From positions 1-64,000 of the forward strand of contig CALXUE010000003.1 of the NCBI GenBank assembly GCA_944391615.1: a stretch of 64,000 nt of DNA. Reading direction: 5' to 3'. This DNA comes from an uncultured Alphaproteobacteria bacterium. Its GTDB lineage: Bacteria > Pseudomonadota > Alphaproteobacteria > RF32 > CAG-239. Numbering within the stretch: position 1 is the first letter of the stretch; the number at the start of each line of letters is the position of its first letter. The notes under the pieces were generated by a model. It did not search any database. It was given only the letters and a program-made list of their open reading frames with translations, and was not told the origin of the DNA. Below, in pieces: positions 26,654 through 36,397 of the stretch. Position numbers and translations under genes: made by a program.

Positions 26654-29600
26654 TTATGCCACTTTTACATTGGCAACCTTGGCATCAAACTTAAGCTTAA
26701 CCCCCTCGATGTCAGCTTCCGTTCCGCCAGCGCAAGTGTTGTTTACCTTAACGGCCAAAACCTGCTCAGCGATATAGCCCTCATTTTCTCTCAAGGCCAA
26801 GGCCAACTCTGCGTCCGATGTTTCGTAACTTAACTCGATACGGTCGGAAATGTTGAAGTCTTTGTCTTTTCTCAAGGTTTGAACCAGACGGACAAAGTCT
26901 CTGGCCATGCCCTCACGTTTGAGCTCATCTGTTACCACTGTATCTAAGGTTACAACCGCTTTGTTATCGGCAAAAGCCTTGCCGGCGACGCCTGATTTCA
27001 TCTCAAGACGAACCTCAAACAAGTCTTTAGACAAGTTCTCTCCGCCAATCGACAATGTGCCGTCTTCATTCAAGCTCCATTGTCCTTGCTTGTAAGCCGC
27101 CATTACGCCGCCCATTGCTTTGCCCAAAGTTTTGCCCAATAACGGGGTGTAGAGGTAAACCTTTTTAGAGGCATAATTTTCAAGGTTGTTGTCAAACTTG
27201 ACTTCCTTGACATTCAGCTCATCTTTGACAATTTCCTGATATGCCGGTGTCAATTCCTTGCCTATAACCGTTAAGCTCCTTAACGGCAAGCGGTTGCGCA
27301 AGTTCTTTTCTTCCCTGATGAACTTGGCGGTTGAGCACAAATCTTGGACAAAGTCCATCTTCTCCATCAAATCGGCATCTTCCTCAATTTCTGCCAAAGA
27401 CGGATAATCCGCCAAGTGAACTGATTCTTCTCCCGTCAAGGTCTTATAAACATACTCGGTTACAAACGGCATTAGGGGTGCGATTATCTTGCTTAAGTTG
27501 ACCAAAACCGTGTACAAAGTATCAAAGGCTTGTTTGTCACCTTCCCAGAAACGATCTCTGGTGCGACGGATGTACCAGTTGTTCAAAACTTCCATGAAAC
27601 TTGCCGTTTCAGTGGTGGCTTGAGCGATATCATAGCTCTCAATCCCTTTTTTGGCGACATTTCTTAAATGTTTAAGTTTTGACAAGATGTAATTGTCTAT
27701 CGCCTCCGAAGAATGTGAAATTTCTTTGGCTTGATACTCTTCCGCATTGGCATACAACGTAAAGAAGTAAAAAGCGTTCCACAACGGGATTTGCGCCACT
27801 CTTGAGGCTTTGGCTATTTCTTTGCCCTCTTTATCAACCGCTAAATTGCCGCCTTTCAAAACTGGGGATGACACCAAGAACCAGCGCAAGGCATCTGAAC
27901 CAATGCTATCTAATACGGCGTTCGGGTCAGGATAATTCTTCAAGCGTTTGGAAAGCTTTTGTCCGCCTTCGGCCATCAATAGCCCCGTGCAGATACAATT
28001 CTTAAACGCAGGGCGATTGTGCAAAGCTGTGGCCAAAACCGTTAAGGTATAAAACCAACCACGCGTTTGATCCATGGCCTCAACAATGAAATCTGCCGGA
28101 AAATGTTTTTCAAACCATTCTTTATTTTCAAACGGGTAGTGAATTTGCGCATATGGCATTGAACCGGATTCAAACCAGCAGTCAAAAACATCACCCACAC
28201 GGCGCATCATGGTTTGTCCCGACGGGTCATCCGGATTGGGGTAAACCACATCATCAATATAAGGCTTATGCAAGTTCTTTACATCAAAGCCGGTCTTTTC
28301 CTTAATCTCGGCGATTGAGCCGAAAACATCTATTCTTGGGAATTTCGGATTATCAGATTTCCAAACAGGAATCGGGGTTCCCCAGAAACGATTGCGTGAA
28401 ATTGACCAATCTCTTGCACCTTCAAGCCATTTACCAAAGCGGCCGTCCTTAATGTGCTCCGGCACCCAGTTGATTTGCTGATTGTTTTTCACCATCTCAT
28501 CACGGAAATCCGTCACCTTAACAAACCAAGAAGACATTGCCTTATAAATCAACGGCGTGTCCGTTCTCCAGCAGAAGGGATATGTGTGCGTGTATTGTTC
28601 TTTTTTGACCAAAATGCCTTTTTCTTTTAACAGCTGCATTATCGGTTCATTGGTTTCAAAAACCTGTTTGCCTTCATAATCCGGCACTTCCGCTGTAAAC
28701 TTACCAGCCTCATCCACAGGGCATACAACCGGAAAGTCTTTGTCATAAGCACGGCATGCGTCAAAGTCGTCTTGACCAAAACCCGGGGCGATGTGCACAA
28801 CGCCCGTTCCGTCTTCGGTTGAAACAAACTCTCCGCTCAAAACCTTAAATGCGCCTTTGGCTTTTAAGTCCTTAAAATAGGGGAACATCGGCTCATAGCT
28901 CAAGCCCAAAAGCTCGCTGCCTTTCATTGAACCGACTTTTTGGGCGTGTTCTAATTGCTTTTTATAAGCGCCTAATCTTGCTTCCGCCAAAATGTATTTC
29001 TGGCCGTTTTCTTCCATAACAGCATAGTCGATATCTTTGCCAACTGCCAACATCAAGTTTGACGGTAAAGTCCATGGGGTGGTTGTCCAGACCAAAATAT
29101 TCATCCCATTTTCGAGTTTGAACATAACGGTTATAGCATTGTCTGTCTTATCTTGATATCCTTGATTAACCTCAAAGTTAGACAATGGGGTTTCGGCTGC
29201 CCAAGAATATGGCAACACGCGATAATCCTCATAAACCAAGCCTTTGTCATAAAGCTCCTTAAAATTATGGATGACGCTTTCCATAAACGGCAAGTCCATG
29301 GTTTTATAATCATGGTTAAAGTCAACCCAGCGGCCGATACGTTTGAACATCTCAACCCATATACCCGAATATTTCAAAACATCGGAACGGCAAAAATTAT
29401 TAAATTTTTCAACGCCATAAGCTTCTATTTGTTTGCGGCCGGAAACGCCTAATTGTTTTTCGGCTGACATTTCGGCCGGAAGACCGTGGCAATCCCAACC
29501 CAAGCGGCGCTCTACCTTTTTGCCGTTCATGGTTTGGAAACGAGCTACAACGTCCTTTACATAAGACACCATAATATGCCCATAATGCGGCGTGCCGTTG

Positions 29601-29758
29601 GCAAACGGAGGGCCGTCATAAAAAACAAATTCGGCCGCACCGTCGCGGTTGTGAACCGATTTTTCAAATGTTTTATCTTCTTCCCAGAATTTTAGAATAT
29701 CTTTTTCGACTTCGACAAAGTCAGGCTTTGCCTTTACATCAGCATAATGTTTTGTCAT
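26654..29758 (-). CDS. ileS: Isoleucyl-tRNA synthetase, type 2 (eukaryote-like)
   Basis: 1034 residues. The class I signatures are HYGH (58-61, in PPFANGTPHYGHI) and KLSKR (about 601-605, in KLSKRLKNYPDP). The editing domain lies between them and the anticodon-binding domain after. The KMSKR-LKNYPDP form, the length and the lack of a C-terminal zinc-finger cysteine quartet point to the type 2 IleRS found in eukaryotes and some bacteria, which is known to be less sensitive to mupirocin than type 1. It charges tRNA-Ile. Single gene with its own terminator; no second ileS is in the window. Confidence 0.93.
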   Translation of the reverse strand: MTKHYADVKAKPDFVEVEKDILKFWEEDKTFEKSVHNRDGAAEFVFYDGPPFANGTPHYGHIMVSYVKDVVARFQTMNGKKVERRLGWDCHGLPAEMSAEKQLGVSGRKQIEAYGVEKFNNFCRSDVLKYSGIWVEMFKRIGRWVDFNHDYKTMDLPFMESVIHNFKELYDKGLVYEDYRVLPYSWAAETPLSNFEVNQGYQDKTDNAITVMFKLENGMNILVWTTTPWTLPSNLMLAVGKDIDYAVMEENGQKYILAEARLGAYKKQLEHAQKVGSMKGSELLGLSYEPMFPYFKDLKAKGAFKVLSGEFVSTEDGTGVVHIAPGFGQDDFDACRAYDKDFPVVCPVDEAGKFTAEVPDYEGKQVFETNEPIMQLLKEKGILVKKEQYTHTYPFCWRTDTPLIYKAMSSWFVKVTDFRDEMVKNNQQINWVPEHIKDGRFGKWLEGARDWSISRNRFWGTPIPVWKSDNPKFPRIDVFGSIAEIKEKTGFDVKNLHKPYIDDVVYPNPDDPSGQTMMRRVGDVFDCWFESGSMPYAQIHYPFENKEWFEKHFPADFIVEAMDQTRGWFYTLTVLATALHNRPAFKNCICTGLLMAEGGQKLSKRLKNYPDPNAVLDSIGSDALRWFLVSSPVLKGGNLAVDKEGKEIAKASRVAQIPLWNAFYFFTLYANAEEYQAKEISHSSEAIDNYILSKLKHLRNVAKKGIESYDIAQATTETASFMEVLNNWYIRRTRDRFWEGDKQAFDTLYTVLVNLSKIIAPLMPFVTEYVYKTLTGEESVHLADYPSLAEIEEDADLMEKMDFVQDLCSTAKFIREEKNLRNRLPLRSLTVIGKELTPAYQEIVKDELNVKEVKFDNNLENYASKKVYLYTPLLGKTLGKAMGGVMAAYKQGQWSLNEDGTLSIGGENLSKDLFEVRLEMKSGVAGKAFADNKAVVTLDTVVTDELKREGMARDFVRLVQTLRKDKDFNISDRIELSYETSDAELALALRENEGYIAEQVLAVKVNNTCAGGTEADIEGVKLKFDAKVANVKVA

Positions 29759-29985
29759 CTACAAACACCTTAATCTTATATTTTATGTTGGTGAAAAAAT
29801 TTTAGCGGTTTTAATTAAAATATGTGCATACAAAAAATTCATCCCCTTAGGGGATAATAATTATGTTAATGTTTTGGATGAAACTGCACATCTTTTTCTC
29901 TTTCAAAATATTTAATTCGGGGTTGAGTTTAATACATGAATCTTTTGGAGTCAAACATATTTTACAACTTCTTTATACGCAAAAA

Positions 29986-30017
29986 AAGCCCTCGGATTTT
30001 CGTTCATCCGAAGGCTT
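29986..30017 (-). terminator. Terminator of the 154-residue secreted protein gene
   Basis: Stem GCCCTCGGAT / ATCCGAAGGC (one mismatch) with an eight-base loop. The A-run at 29981-29987 is the U-tract on the minus strand. Confidence 0.8.
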
Positions 30018-30027
30018 AAATTTTAGC

Positions 30028-30492
30028 TTACTCCAAGACAACCTCTATAATTCGGTTTTCTTTTCTGGCATTTAAGAAAACCATCTTGGCCTTTTTACGG
30101 GCGTCAAGGTAATAGCAGTTGTAATTTTTTATTCTTTGGGGCTGTTGGCGGGGCTTGACTTTGGTTACTTCTACCAAGGAGATTTCATCTTTGGCGTTGT
30201 CATATTCCACCGTGATATATTCCCCATAAGCGCGGAACTTATACGATGTATCAAAAATCATCACGTCAACATCCGGATTTGTGGGTTTGACATACATATA
30301 AATGTTCATTCCCAGCTGAATCTTGCCGTTGGTGATGATTGGTACGGTGAATTTTATTCCACGGTCCAAAGCTTCACGGTAAGGAGCTGATGTTACTTTG
30401 CCCGGGCGGCTTTGCGCATTAAGTGCATTCCAACCACCGGCGCATAAAAATAGTGCCAATCCCATACAAAAAATTAAAATCAATCTTTTCAT
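30028..30492 (-). CDS. Small secreted protein of unknown function
   Basis: 154 residues with a signal peptide (about 1-26, ending LNAQ). The mature part is rich in beta strand and basic at its C-terminus, with single Cys at NYNCYYLD. No family is recognised. It stands alone between ileS and anmK with its own terminator. Probably periplasmic. Confidence 0.6.
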   Translation of the reverse strand: MKRLILIFCMGLALFLCAGGWNALNAQSRPGKVTSAPYREALDRGIKFTVPIITNGKIQLGMNIYMYVKPTNPDVDVMIFDTSYKFRAYGEYITVEYDNAKDEISLVEVTKVKPRQQPQRIKNYNCYYLDARKKAKMVFLNARKENRIIEVVLE

Positions 30493-30598
30493 AATAGTAA
30501 ATTTTGTAGTTAATAATAGTGATAATTGTAAATATGTGGGGTTTATTATTATCTTTTTGATTATTTTGTCAATATATTTATTTGGTTAAATTTATTTT

Positions 30599-31714
30599 TT
30601 ATGATTTTTGGGGTTGCGGCATGTGTATTTCGCCCCCAATCAAGGGCATCGGCGCACCTGTGGTTGACGGAAAAGTTATCGGCAAACCGGCTATACGCCT
30701 TGCTGCCAAATATGCAAAAGCCTGTGCCTCTATTGCATCTGCGTTCCAGCCTTCTTCTCTTGCTAATCTGACCTCTATTTCCGGCAGACGTTGACGAATA
30801 AATCTTACCATTGTCGGATTATTGGCGCCGCCTCCGCATAATATCAAGCTTTTGGGGAGTTCCGGCAAATATGTTTTTATCGAATAAGCGATTGATTCCG
30901 CCGTAAACGCCGTGGCTGTGGCTGCACCGTCTTCGAGCGACAGGCCGTCCAGATTTTGCAATTTTTCTGCAAAGATATTTCTATCTATCGACTTAGGCGG
31001 ATATTTGGCAAAATATTTGTGTTTCATCAAATGCGCCACTATCGGCTCATTTATCTGCCCGCTGATGGCCAATTTACCGTTATAATCCATATGCATTCCG
31101 GCTCTTTTTTTGACCCAATCATTGACAGGAGCGTTTCCGGGACCGGTATCAAACGCCATTAACTCTCCATTGCTGCCCATCCATGTAATATTCGCAACGC
31201 CTCCGATATTTAATACCGCTATCGGTTTTTCTTTGTTTGCACACAAAGCAGCGTGAAAGATTGGCACCAAAGGTGCTCCCTGCCCGCCGGCCGCTACATC
31301 CGCATTGCGAAAGTGGTTGACAACCTCTATTCCCGTTAAATCTGCCAAAAGCTGTCCATCGCCGATTTGGTGGGTATAGTGATTTTCAGGTTCGTGGTGA
31401 ATCGTGTGGCCGTGAAAGCCTATTAAATCTATCTTATCATCTGTTTCTGACAAAAATTCTTTTACGACCTCAGCATGAAAGCTTGTCAGCTTGTTTTCTA
31501 TCAAGCTGATTTTCAGCGCATTTTCAGGAGTATCCGGCTTTAAGCCCAATATGGAGCGAATTTGCTCCCTTATATCCTCATCATAAGGCACGGTATAGGC
31601 TCGGCCGTACTCATATATATCTACGCCGTCCGTTTCTATCTCTGCGATATCCACACCGTCTAAAGATGTGCCACTCATCAGCCCAATTACACGCATACTC
31701 TTGATGATGTTCAT
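30599..31714 (-). CDS. anmK: Anhydro-N-acetylmuramic acid kinase
   Basis: 371 residues. GLMSGTSLDGVDIA near the N-terminus is the ATP-binding signature of AnmK; GFHGHTIHH, GDGQLLA, VLNIGGVAN and CGGGANN follow in the expected order. It phosphorylates and opens 1,6-anhydroMurNAc from recycled peptidoglycan to give MurNAc-6-phosphate. No murQ or other recycling gene is adjacent. It is divergent from tyrS with a 93-bp gap. The start could be ATG 31714 or 31696; GGGAGG lies rather far from both. Confidence 0.93.
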   Translation of the reverse strand: MNIIKSMRVIGLMSGTSLDGVDIAEIETDGVDIYEYGRAYTVPYDEDIREQIRSILGLKPDTPENALKISLIENKLTSFHAEVVKEFLSETDDKIDLIGFHGHTIHHEPENHYTHQIGDGQLLADLTGIEVVNHFRNADVAAGGQGAPLVPIFHAALCANKEKPIAVLNIGGVANITWMGSNGELMAFDTGPGNAPVNDWVKKRAGMHMDYNGKLAISGQINEPIVAHLMKHKYFAKYPPKSIDRNIFAEKLQNLDGLSLEDGAATATAFTAESIAYSIKTYLPELPKSLILCGGGANNPTMVRFIRQRLPEIEVRLAREEGWNADAIEAQAFAYLAARRIAGLPITFPSTTGAPMPLIGGEIHMPQPQKS

Positions 31715-31807
31715 TGTAAAAAAAATTTACCTCCCTTATTGCACTATTTTATTTATATGATAATATCCTTAAGACTTGTTTAAATATTCAGCTTAAGGAA
31801 AGGAAAA

Positions 31808-33064
31808 ATGAGCACATTTAAATCCCTATTCGTCAACATTATGGTTGAGCGCGGCTTTTATAATCAATGCACCAATGAACAAGGCTTTGATGACTTTCTC
31901 TATCAATGCGAAAAAGAAGGCAAGCCCGCTGTGGGATATTTGGGCTCTGACCCTACCGGTGATAGTTTGCACGTGGGACATATCGTGCCTTTGATGATGA
32001 TGCGTTGGTTCCAAAAATGCGGACACAAACCCCTCACCCTTGTCGGCGGTGCAACTGCTCGAATCGGCGACCCGTCCGGTAAAGACAAGCTTCGCCCCTT
32101 TTTGAGTGAAGAGACTTTGGCCGAAAATATCAAAGGGCTCAAAAAATCTTTTTCAAAATTCTTAAAGTTCGGTGATGGCGCGACCGATGCCGTTATGGTG
32201 GATAACTGGGATTGGTTCAAAGATATTAACTATCTTAGCTTTTTGCGCGATGTCGGGACTTATTATTCCGTTAACAAAATGCTGACCATGGATAGCGTCA
32301 AAACGCGTTTGGACCGTGAGCAGCCCATGAGCTTTTTGGAATTTAACTACATGTTGCTCCAGGGATATGATTTTTGCCAACTTTATAAAACTTATGGCTG
32401 CCGCGCGCAAATTGCCGGCTCTGACCAATGGGGAAATATTACCTCCGGTACGGAACTCGGCCGCCGTAAATATGATGTTGAGCTTTTTGGTTTTACCAGC
32501 CCGATTATTACTGACTCCAATGGCAAAAAAATGGGCAAATCCGAAGGTAATGCCGTTTGGATTAATGAAGAAAAACTTTCCTCTTACAACTATTATCAAT
32601 ATTTTCGAAATATCGGCGATGCGGAAGTGGGCAAATGTTTGCGCATATTTACCGATTTACCGATGGATGAAGTGCGCCGTCTTGAAGCTCTTAAAGACAA
32701 AGAAATTAATGAGGCTAAAAAAATTCTGGCTTATGAGGCAACCAAAATTTGCCGTGGCGAAGAAGAAGCCAAAGCGGCCCAACAGACTGCCGTTCAAACT
32801 TTTGAACAAGGTGTGTCCGGAGAAAATTTGCCAAGTATCAATATGGCCTCGGTTGAGGGGCTCAGCATTCTTGATGCCTTTGTTCAAATCGGCTTTGTCG
32901 GAAGCAAGGGTGAAGCTCGCCGTCTTATCAAGCAGGCAGGTCTCAAGCTCAATGACAAAGTGATTGCCGATGAAAACTACAAGCTCTCTTCTGCCGATGT
33001 TCTTAACGGGCAAGTTAAGCTCTCTCAAGGTAAGAAAAAACACGGACTTATTAAAGTCGCATAG
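31808..33064 (+). CDS. tyrS: Tyrosyl-tRNA synthetase
   Basis: 418 residues. Class I motifs are HVGH (55-58) and KMGKS (about 240-244), with the tyrosine pocket residues in YDFCQLY and GSDQWGN. A C-terminal S4 RNA-binding domain (about 350-415) contains KGEARRLIKQAGLKLN. It charges tRNA-Tyr. A short leader with AAGGAAAGGAAAA precedes the ATG. A long inverted repeat follows the gene. Confidence 0.95.
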   Translation: MSTFKSLFVNIMVERGFYNQCTNEQGFDDFLYQCEKEGKPAVGYLGSDPTGDSLHVGHIVPLMMMRWFQKCGHKPLTLVGGATARIGDPSGKDKLRPFLSEETLAENIKGLKKSFSKFLKFGDGATDAVMVDNWDWFKDINYLSFLRDVGTYYSVNKMLTMDSVKTRLDREQPMSFLEFNYMLLQGYDFCQLYKTYGCRAQIAGSDQWGNITSGTELGRRKYDVELFGFTSPIITDSNGKKMGKSEGNAVWINEEKLSSYNYYQYFRNIGDAEVGKCLRIFTDLPMDEVRRLEALKDKEINEAKKILAYEATKICRGEEEAKAAQQTAVQTFEQGVSGENLPSINMASVEGLSILDAFVQIGFVGSKGEARRLIKQAGLKLNDKVIADENYKLSSADVLNGQVKLSQGKKKHGLIKVA

Positions 33065-33076
33065 TTTTGTTCAAAA

Positions 33077-33128
33077 AGGAGAGTAAATTAAGTTTGATAC
33101 TTTTTTGTTCCTTAAATTTGCTCTCCTT
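33077..33128 (+). terminator. Long inverted repeat after tyrS
   Basis: Arms of about 17 bp (AAGGAGAG.. / ..CTCTCCTT) around a 17-base loop. No T-run follows on the plus strand, so it is either a weak terminator or another RNA structure before the Bat operon. Confidence 0.4.
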
Positions 33129-33192
33129 ATTGATATTTTAACTCTCTGGGCTTACATTTAAATCTAGTGATATGTTTTTGGGGAGAAAGTGT

Positions 33193-33645
33193 ATGCCCGA
33201 TAATTTGCCGGAGCTTAGAGATATTCATTTACCTACGGAAGGTGTGTCTGCTTTTCCGCCGGCTTATGGTTGGTATGTGATTTTAGTCACCCTTATCGTT
33301 CTTTTACTCCTTGTCCGTTTGTTTTTATATCTGCGGCTTAAAAGCAAAAAACGTTATGCCATGCGCTTAATCAACGCTTTTCCTTCCGATAACATTGAAG
33401 CAGCGGCACAAATGTCGCTTATCTTACGGCGAATCTGCGTGTTGAAATATAAAAATGCCGCAGCCCTGTTTGGCGACAAGTGGATTGACTTTTTGAACAG
33501 CCATACCAAGAAAAAAATTTCTCCTCAGGCGGCCGCCCTTCTCAATGATGCGCCCTATATTTCACGCAACAGTAATAAATTCAAATCTCAAGATGTGGCA
33601 GAACTCAGAAAGTTTTGCATTGAATGGATTGGAGAAAATTTATGA
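33193..33645 (+). CDS. DUF4381 protein of Bat operon
   Basis: 150 residues from the ATG after GGGAGAAAGTGT. The N-terminal LPELRDIHLP motif, one membrane segment (about 25-45) and a cytoplasmic helical domain match DUF4381, which nearly always precedes VWA genes of MoxR/Bat operons. The stop overlaps the next start as ATGA. Usual upstream partners moxR and a DUF58 gene are not here; tyrS is. Confidence 0.8.
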   Translation: MPDNLPELRDIHLPTEGVSAFPPAYGWYVILVTLIVLLLLVRLFLYLRLKSKKRYAMRLINAFPSDNIEAAAQMSLILRRICVLKYKNAAALFGDKWIDFLNSHTKKKISPQAAALLNDAPYISRNSNKFKSQDVAELRKFCIEWIGENL

Positions 33646-34652
33646 ATCATTTTGCCCAACCTTTGTTTTTTTGGCTTTTGATTTTGCCGTTTATTTTCCG
33701 CTTACTCATTCCTGCCATGCGCGGGTTGCATGGTGATGCGCTCAGAGTGCCTTTTCTTAAAGATATTGAGCAAATAAACATCAAATCCGGAAGCTCTTGG
33801 CGGGCAAGCGACACGGCTAAAAAATGGTCGGGCAAACTTGCATGGTTGTATGTTATTTGGGCTTTACTCGTTGTGGCCGCAGCCAGACCTCAATGGGTGG
33901 GTGAACCGGTCAGACTCCCTAATATGAGCCGTGATATTTTAATGGTGGTGGATATTTCTAATTCTATGAACGAACGGGACTTTGCTCTTCAAGGGCGGAG
34001 AATCGACCGTCTTGCCGCGGTTAAAAAAACCGCTGCCGAATTTATTAAGCAACGTGCCGATGATAGAATCGGGCTCGTTTTGTTTGGCTCTCGTGCTTAT
34101 GTGCAAGCGCCTATAACCTACGACAAAAGCTCTGTCTTGGAAATTTTGGCGCAGACCGATGCAGGTATGGCAGGAAACTCAACCTCTATCGGCGACGCTA
34201 TCGGCTTGTCCCTTAAGTCTTTGCGTAACAGCGACAACAAAGACAAAAAAGTTATCATCCTTTTAACCGATGGTGAAAATAATTCCGGTGCGCTCTCTTT
34301 GGCTCAAGCCATTCAGCTTGCAAAAGATGAAGGGGTCAAAATTTATACCATCGGCGTCGGCGCGGAGCAGAGCTTTGTTAACTCTATTTTCGGTATCAGA
34401 ATCGCCGTTCCTTCCGCTTTGGATGAAGAAAGCCTGAACCAAATTGCCGCCGAGACGAAAGGAACATATTTCAGAGCAACAGACACGCAATCCCTTGCGC
34501 AAATTTACCAAGAAATTGACAAGCTTGAGGCTAATGAAAATGAAGACCAATTTGTGCGCGAAGTTAAAGAACGTTTTATTTGGCCTTTGGGTGCGGCTCT
34601 TATTTTAGCGGCGGCATTAGCAATGTTTTTGCGGAGAAATTATCATGAGTGA
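33642..34652 (+). CDS. batA: BatA-like VWA membrane protein
   Basis: 336 residues. Two N-terminal membrane segments (about 8-28 and 60-80), a VWA domain (about 95-300) with a full MIDAS: DISNS, a later Thr and LTDGENN; and a C-terminal membrane helix (about 312-330). BatA-type proteins sit in the inner membrane with the VWA domain in the periplasm and work with BatB/BatD, probably in envelope stress or secretion. ATG 33642 is chosen because GGAGAAAA lies just before it and it overlaps the upstream stop. Confidence 0.85.
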   Translation: MNHFAQPLFFWLLILPFIFRLLIPAMRGLHGDALRVPFLKDIEQINIKSGSSWRASDTAKKWSGKLAWLYVIWALLVVAAARPQWVGEPVRLPNMSRDILMVVDISNSMNERDFALQGRRIDRLAAVKKTAAEFIKQRADDRIGLVLFGSRAYVQAPITYDKSSVLEILAQTDAGMAGNSTSIGDAIGLSLKSLRNSDNKDKKVIILLTDGENNSGALSLAQAIQLAKDEGVKIYTIGVGAEQSFVNSIFGIRIAVPSALDEESLNQIAAETKGTYFRATDTQSLAQIYQEIDKLEANENEDQFVREVKERFIWPLGAALILAAALAMFLRRNYHE

Positions 34653-36396
34653 TTTTTGGCTCAACTTTCATTTTATTCGTCCATGGTGGCTTTTGGCTTT
34701 AGTGTTGCCGTTTTTGTTTTGGGCTAAGTTTTATACAAGAAATCAAGCTTTGTCTTCTTGGGTGAAGGCTATTGATAAAAATTTGCTGCCGTTTTTACTC
34801 ATCAAAGGCAGTTCAAAGCAGCGGAGATTTGTTTCTTTGGCGGCATTGACGGGGTTTGTCGGCGCTATAATTGCTCTTGCCGGCCCTTCTTGGCAAAAAG
34901 AGCAGATTCCTTCTCTTTCACCACAAAATCCGGTGATGATGCTGCTTGATTTATCGACCGATATGAACAAAACCGATGTTTCTCCCAACAGATTGGCGCG
35001 CGCCAAATTCAAAATCAAAGACCTGACAAATCTGCTCAAGTCCGAGCAATCCGGTTTGGCTGTTTATACGGCGGAACCTTTTATGATTACACCGATTAGC
35101 GATGATGCTAATTTAATCAGCAATTTGCTCCCCGAAATTAACCGCTCAATTATGCCGGTTAATGGGAATCGCCCTGACAGAGCCATTTCTTATGCAACCG
35201 AAAAACTTAAAAATGCTGGCTTTACCCAAGGTGATATTCTGGTTATTTCCGGTAACGGGGGGACTGATGTGGCTCTTACCATAAAAGCTGCTCAGCAGGC
35301 TTTGCAATCAGGTTTTAAGGTTTCGGTTCTGGCAATTGCCCAAGTTCAGGTTGAGGCTTTGATGAAAATTGCTAAAGCCGGCGGCGGTGAATATCTTCCG
35401 CTTACGGCAAATGATGGCGACATCAAGCGTTTTATCTCCTTAATAGATGCGCAAAATGCTGAGCTCAAAAGCTCGGACAATATGCGTACTGTTTGGCTCG
35501 ACTTTGGGTATTATCTCTTATTTATCCCGCTTTTATGCTGTTTGTATTTTTTCAGAAAAGGGTTGTTGACGCTGGCTTTCTTCTGCCTTTTTTCTGCACA
35601 AGCGCAAGCCGGATTTTTCTTAAACAATAATCAGGAAGGAATGAAAGCTTTCAATCAGCAAGATTATGCTAAAGCCTCTCAGAAATTTGAACGCTCGGAC
35701 TGGAAAGCTTCCAGCCTCTATAAAGCCGGAGATTATCAAGCTGCGCTCAAAGAATTTGCTAAAGCAAACGATGTCGAATCTCTTTACAACCAAGGAAATG
35801 CTCTGGCAAAATCAGGCAAAATCGATGAAGCTATCAAAAAGTATGAGGATGTTTTGGCTCAAGAGCCTAACCATGAAGATGCCAAATTTAATTTGGAATA
35901 TTTGAAACAACAAAAGCAGAATCAAAACAACTCTCAAAGCCAAAATCAAGAGCAGCAAAATCAGCAACAAAATCAAGACCAACAGCAATCTCAGAATGGA
36001 GAGAATGACCAGCAAAACCAAGAACAGAACGCTCAAAATAATTCTGACCAGAATCAAAATCAGAATCAAGACCAACAGCAAAATCAATCACAAAATGGGA
36101 GCAAACAAGAGCAAAACAATAATCAAAACAGTTCATCTTCTCCTGAGAATCAGGAAAGAGATAATTCACAAGGGCAAGATGAAACAAATGCTCCTCTCCC
36201 CAATCAACCCTCTGACAATGAGGATGAACAAGATGTGCAACCACAAGGAGCGCAAGCTGATAACAGTGATGCGCCCAAATCCGATGAAAAGGCTCAAGCC
36301 AAAGAACAACAATACCGCGAAATTCCCGAAGATGTCGGCGGATTGCTCAGAGCCTTTATCTATAAAGAATATATGAAAAACAGATATGGAGAATAA
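34645..36396 (+). CDS. batB: BatB/BatC-like fusion: VWA, TPR and Gln/Asn-rich tail
   Basis: 583 residues. Two N-terminal membrane segments, a VWA domain (about 90-280) whose MIDAS reads DLSTD instead of DxSxS, a further hydrophobic pair (about 290-330), then a TPR region (about 335-425; YNQGNALAKSGKIDEAIKKYEDVL) typical of BatC. Next is a Gln/Asn/Ser/Glu low-complexity stretch of about 110 residues (35900-36230) and a conserved-looking C-terminus. In many bacteria BatB and BatC are separate, so this is a fusion. The changed MIDAS may weaken metal binding. Overlaps batA by 8 bp. Confidence 0.85.
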   Translation: MSDFWLNFHFIRPWWLLALVLPFLFWAKFYTRNQALSSWVKAIDKNLLPFLLIKGSSKQRRFVSLAALTGFVGAIIALAGPSWQKEQIPSLSPQNPVMMLLDLSTDMNKTDVSPNRLARAKFKIKDLTNLLKSEQSGLAVYTAEPFMITPISDDANLISNLLPEINRSIMPVNGNRPDRAISYATEKLKNAGFTQGDILVISGNGGTDVALTIKAAQQALQSGFKVSVLAIAQVQVEALMKIAKAGGGEYLPLTANDGDIKRFISLIDAQNAELKSSDNMRTVWLDFGYYLLFIPLLCCLYFFRKGLLTLAFFCLFSAQAQAGFFLNNNQEGMKAFNQQDYAKASQKFERSDWKASSLYKAGDYQAALKEFAKANDVESLYNQGNALAKSGKIDEAIKKYEDVLAQEPNHEDAKFNLEYLKQQKQNQNNSQSQNQEQQNQQQNQDQQQSQNGENDQQNQEQNAQNNSDQNQNQNQDQQQNQSQNGSKQEQNNNQNSSSSPENQERDNSQGQDETNAPLPNQPSDNEDEQDVQPQGAQADNSDAPKSDEKAQAKEQQYREIPEDVGGLLRAFIYKEYMKNRYGE

Positions 36397-36397
36397 A

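Noticed and set aside
35890-36230. CAA/AAT-rich low-complexity DNA as a structural repeat
   Set aside because: It is in frame and encodes the Gln/Asn-rich segment of the BatB-like protein.
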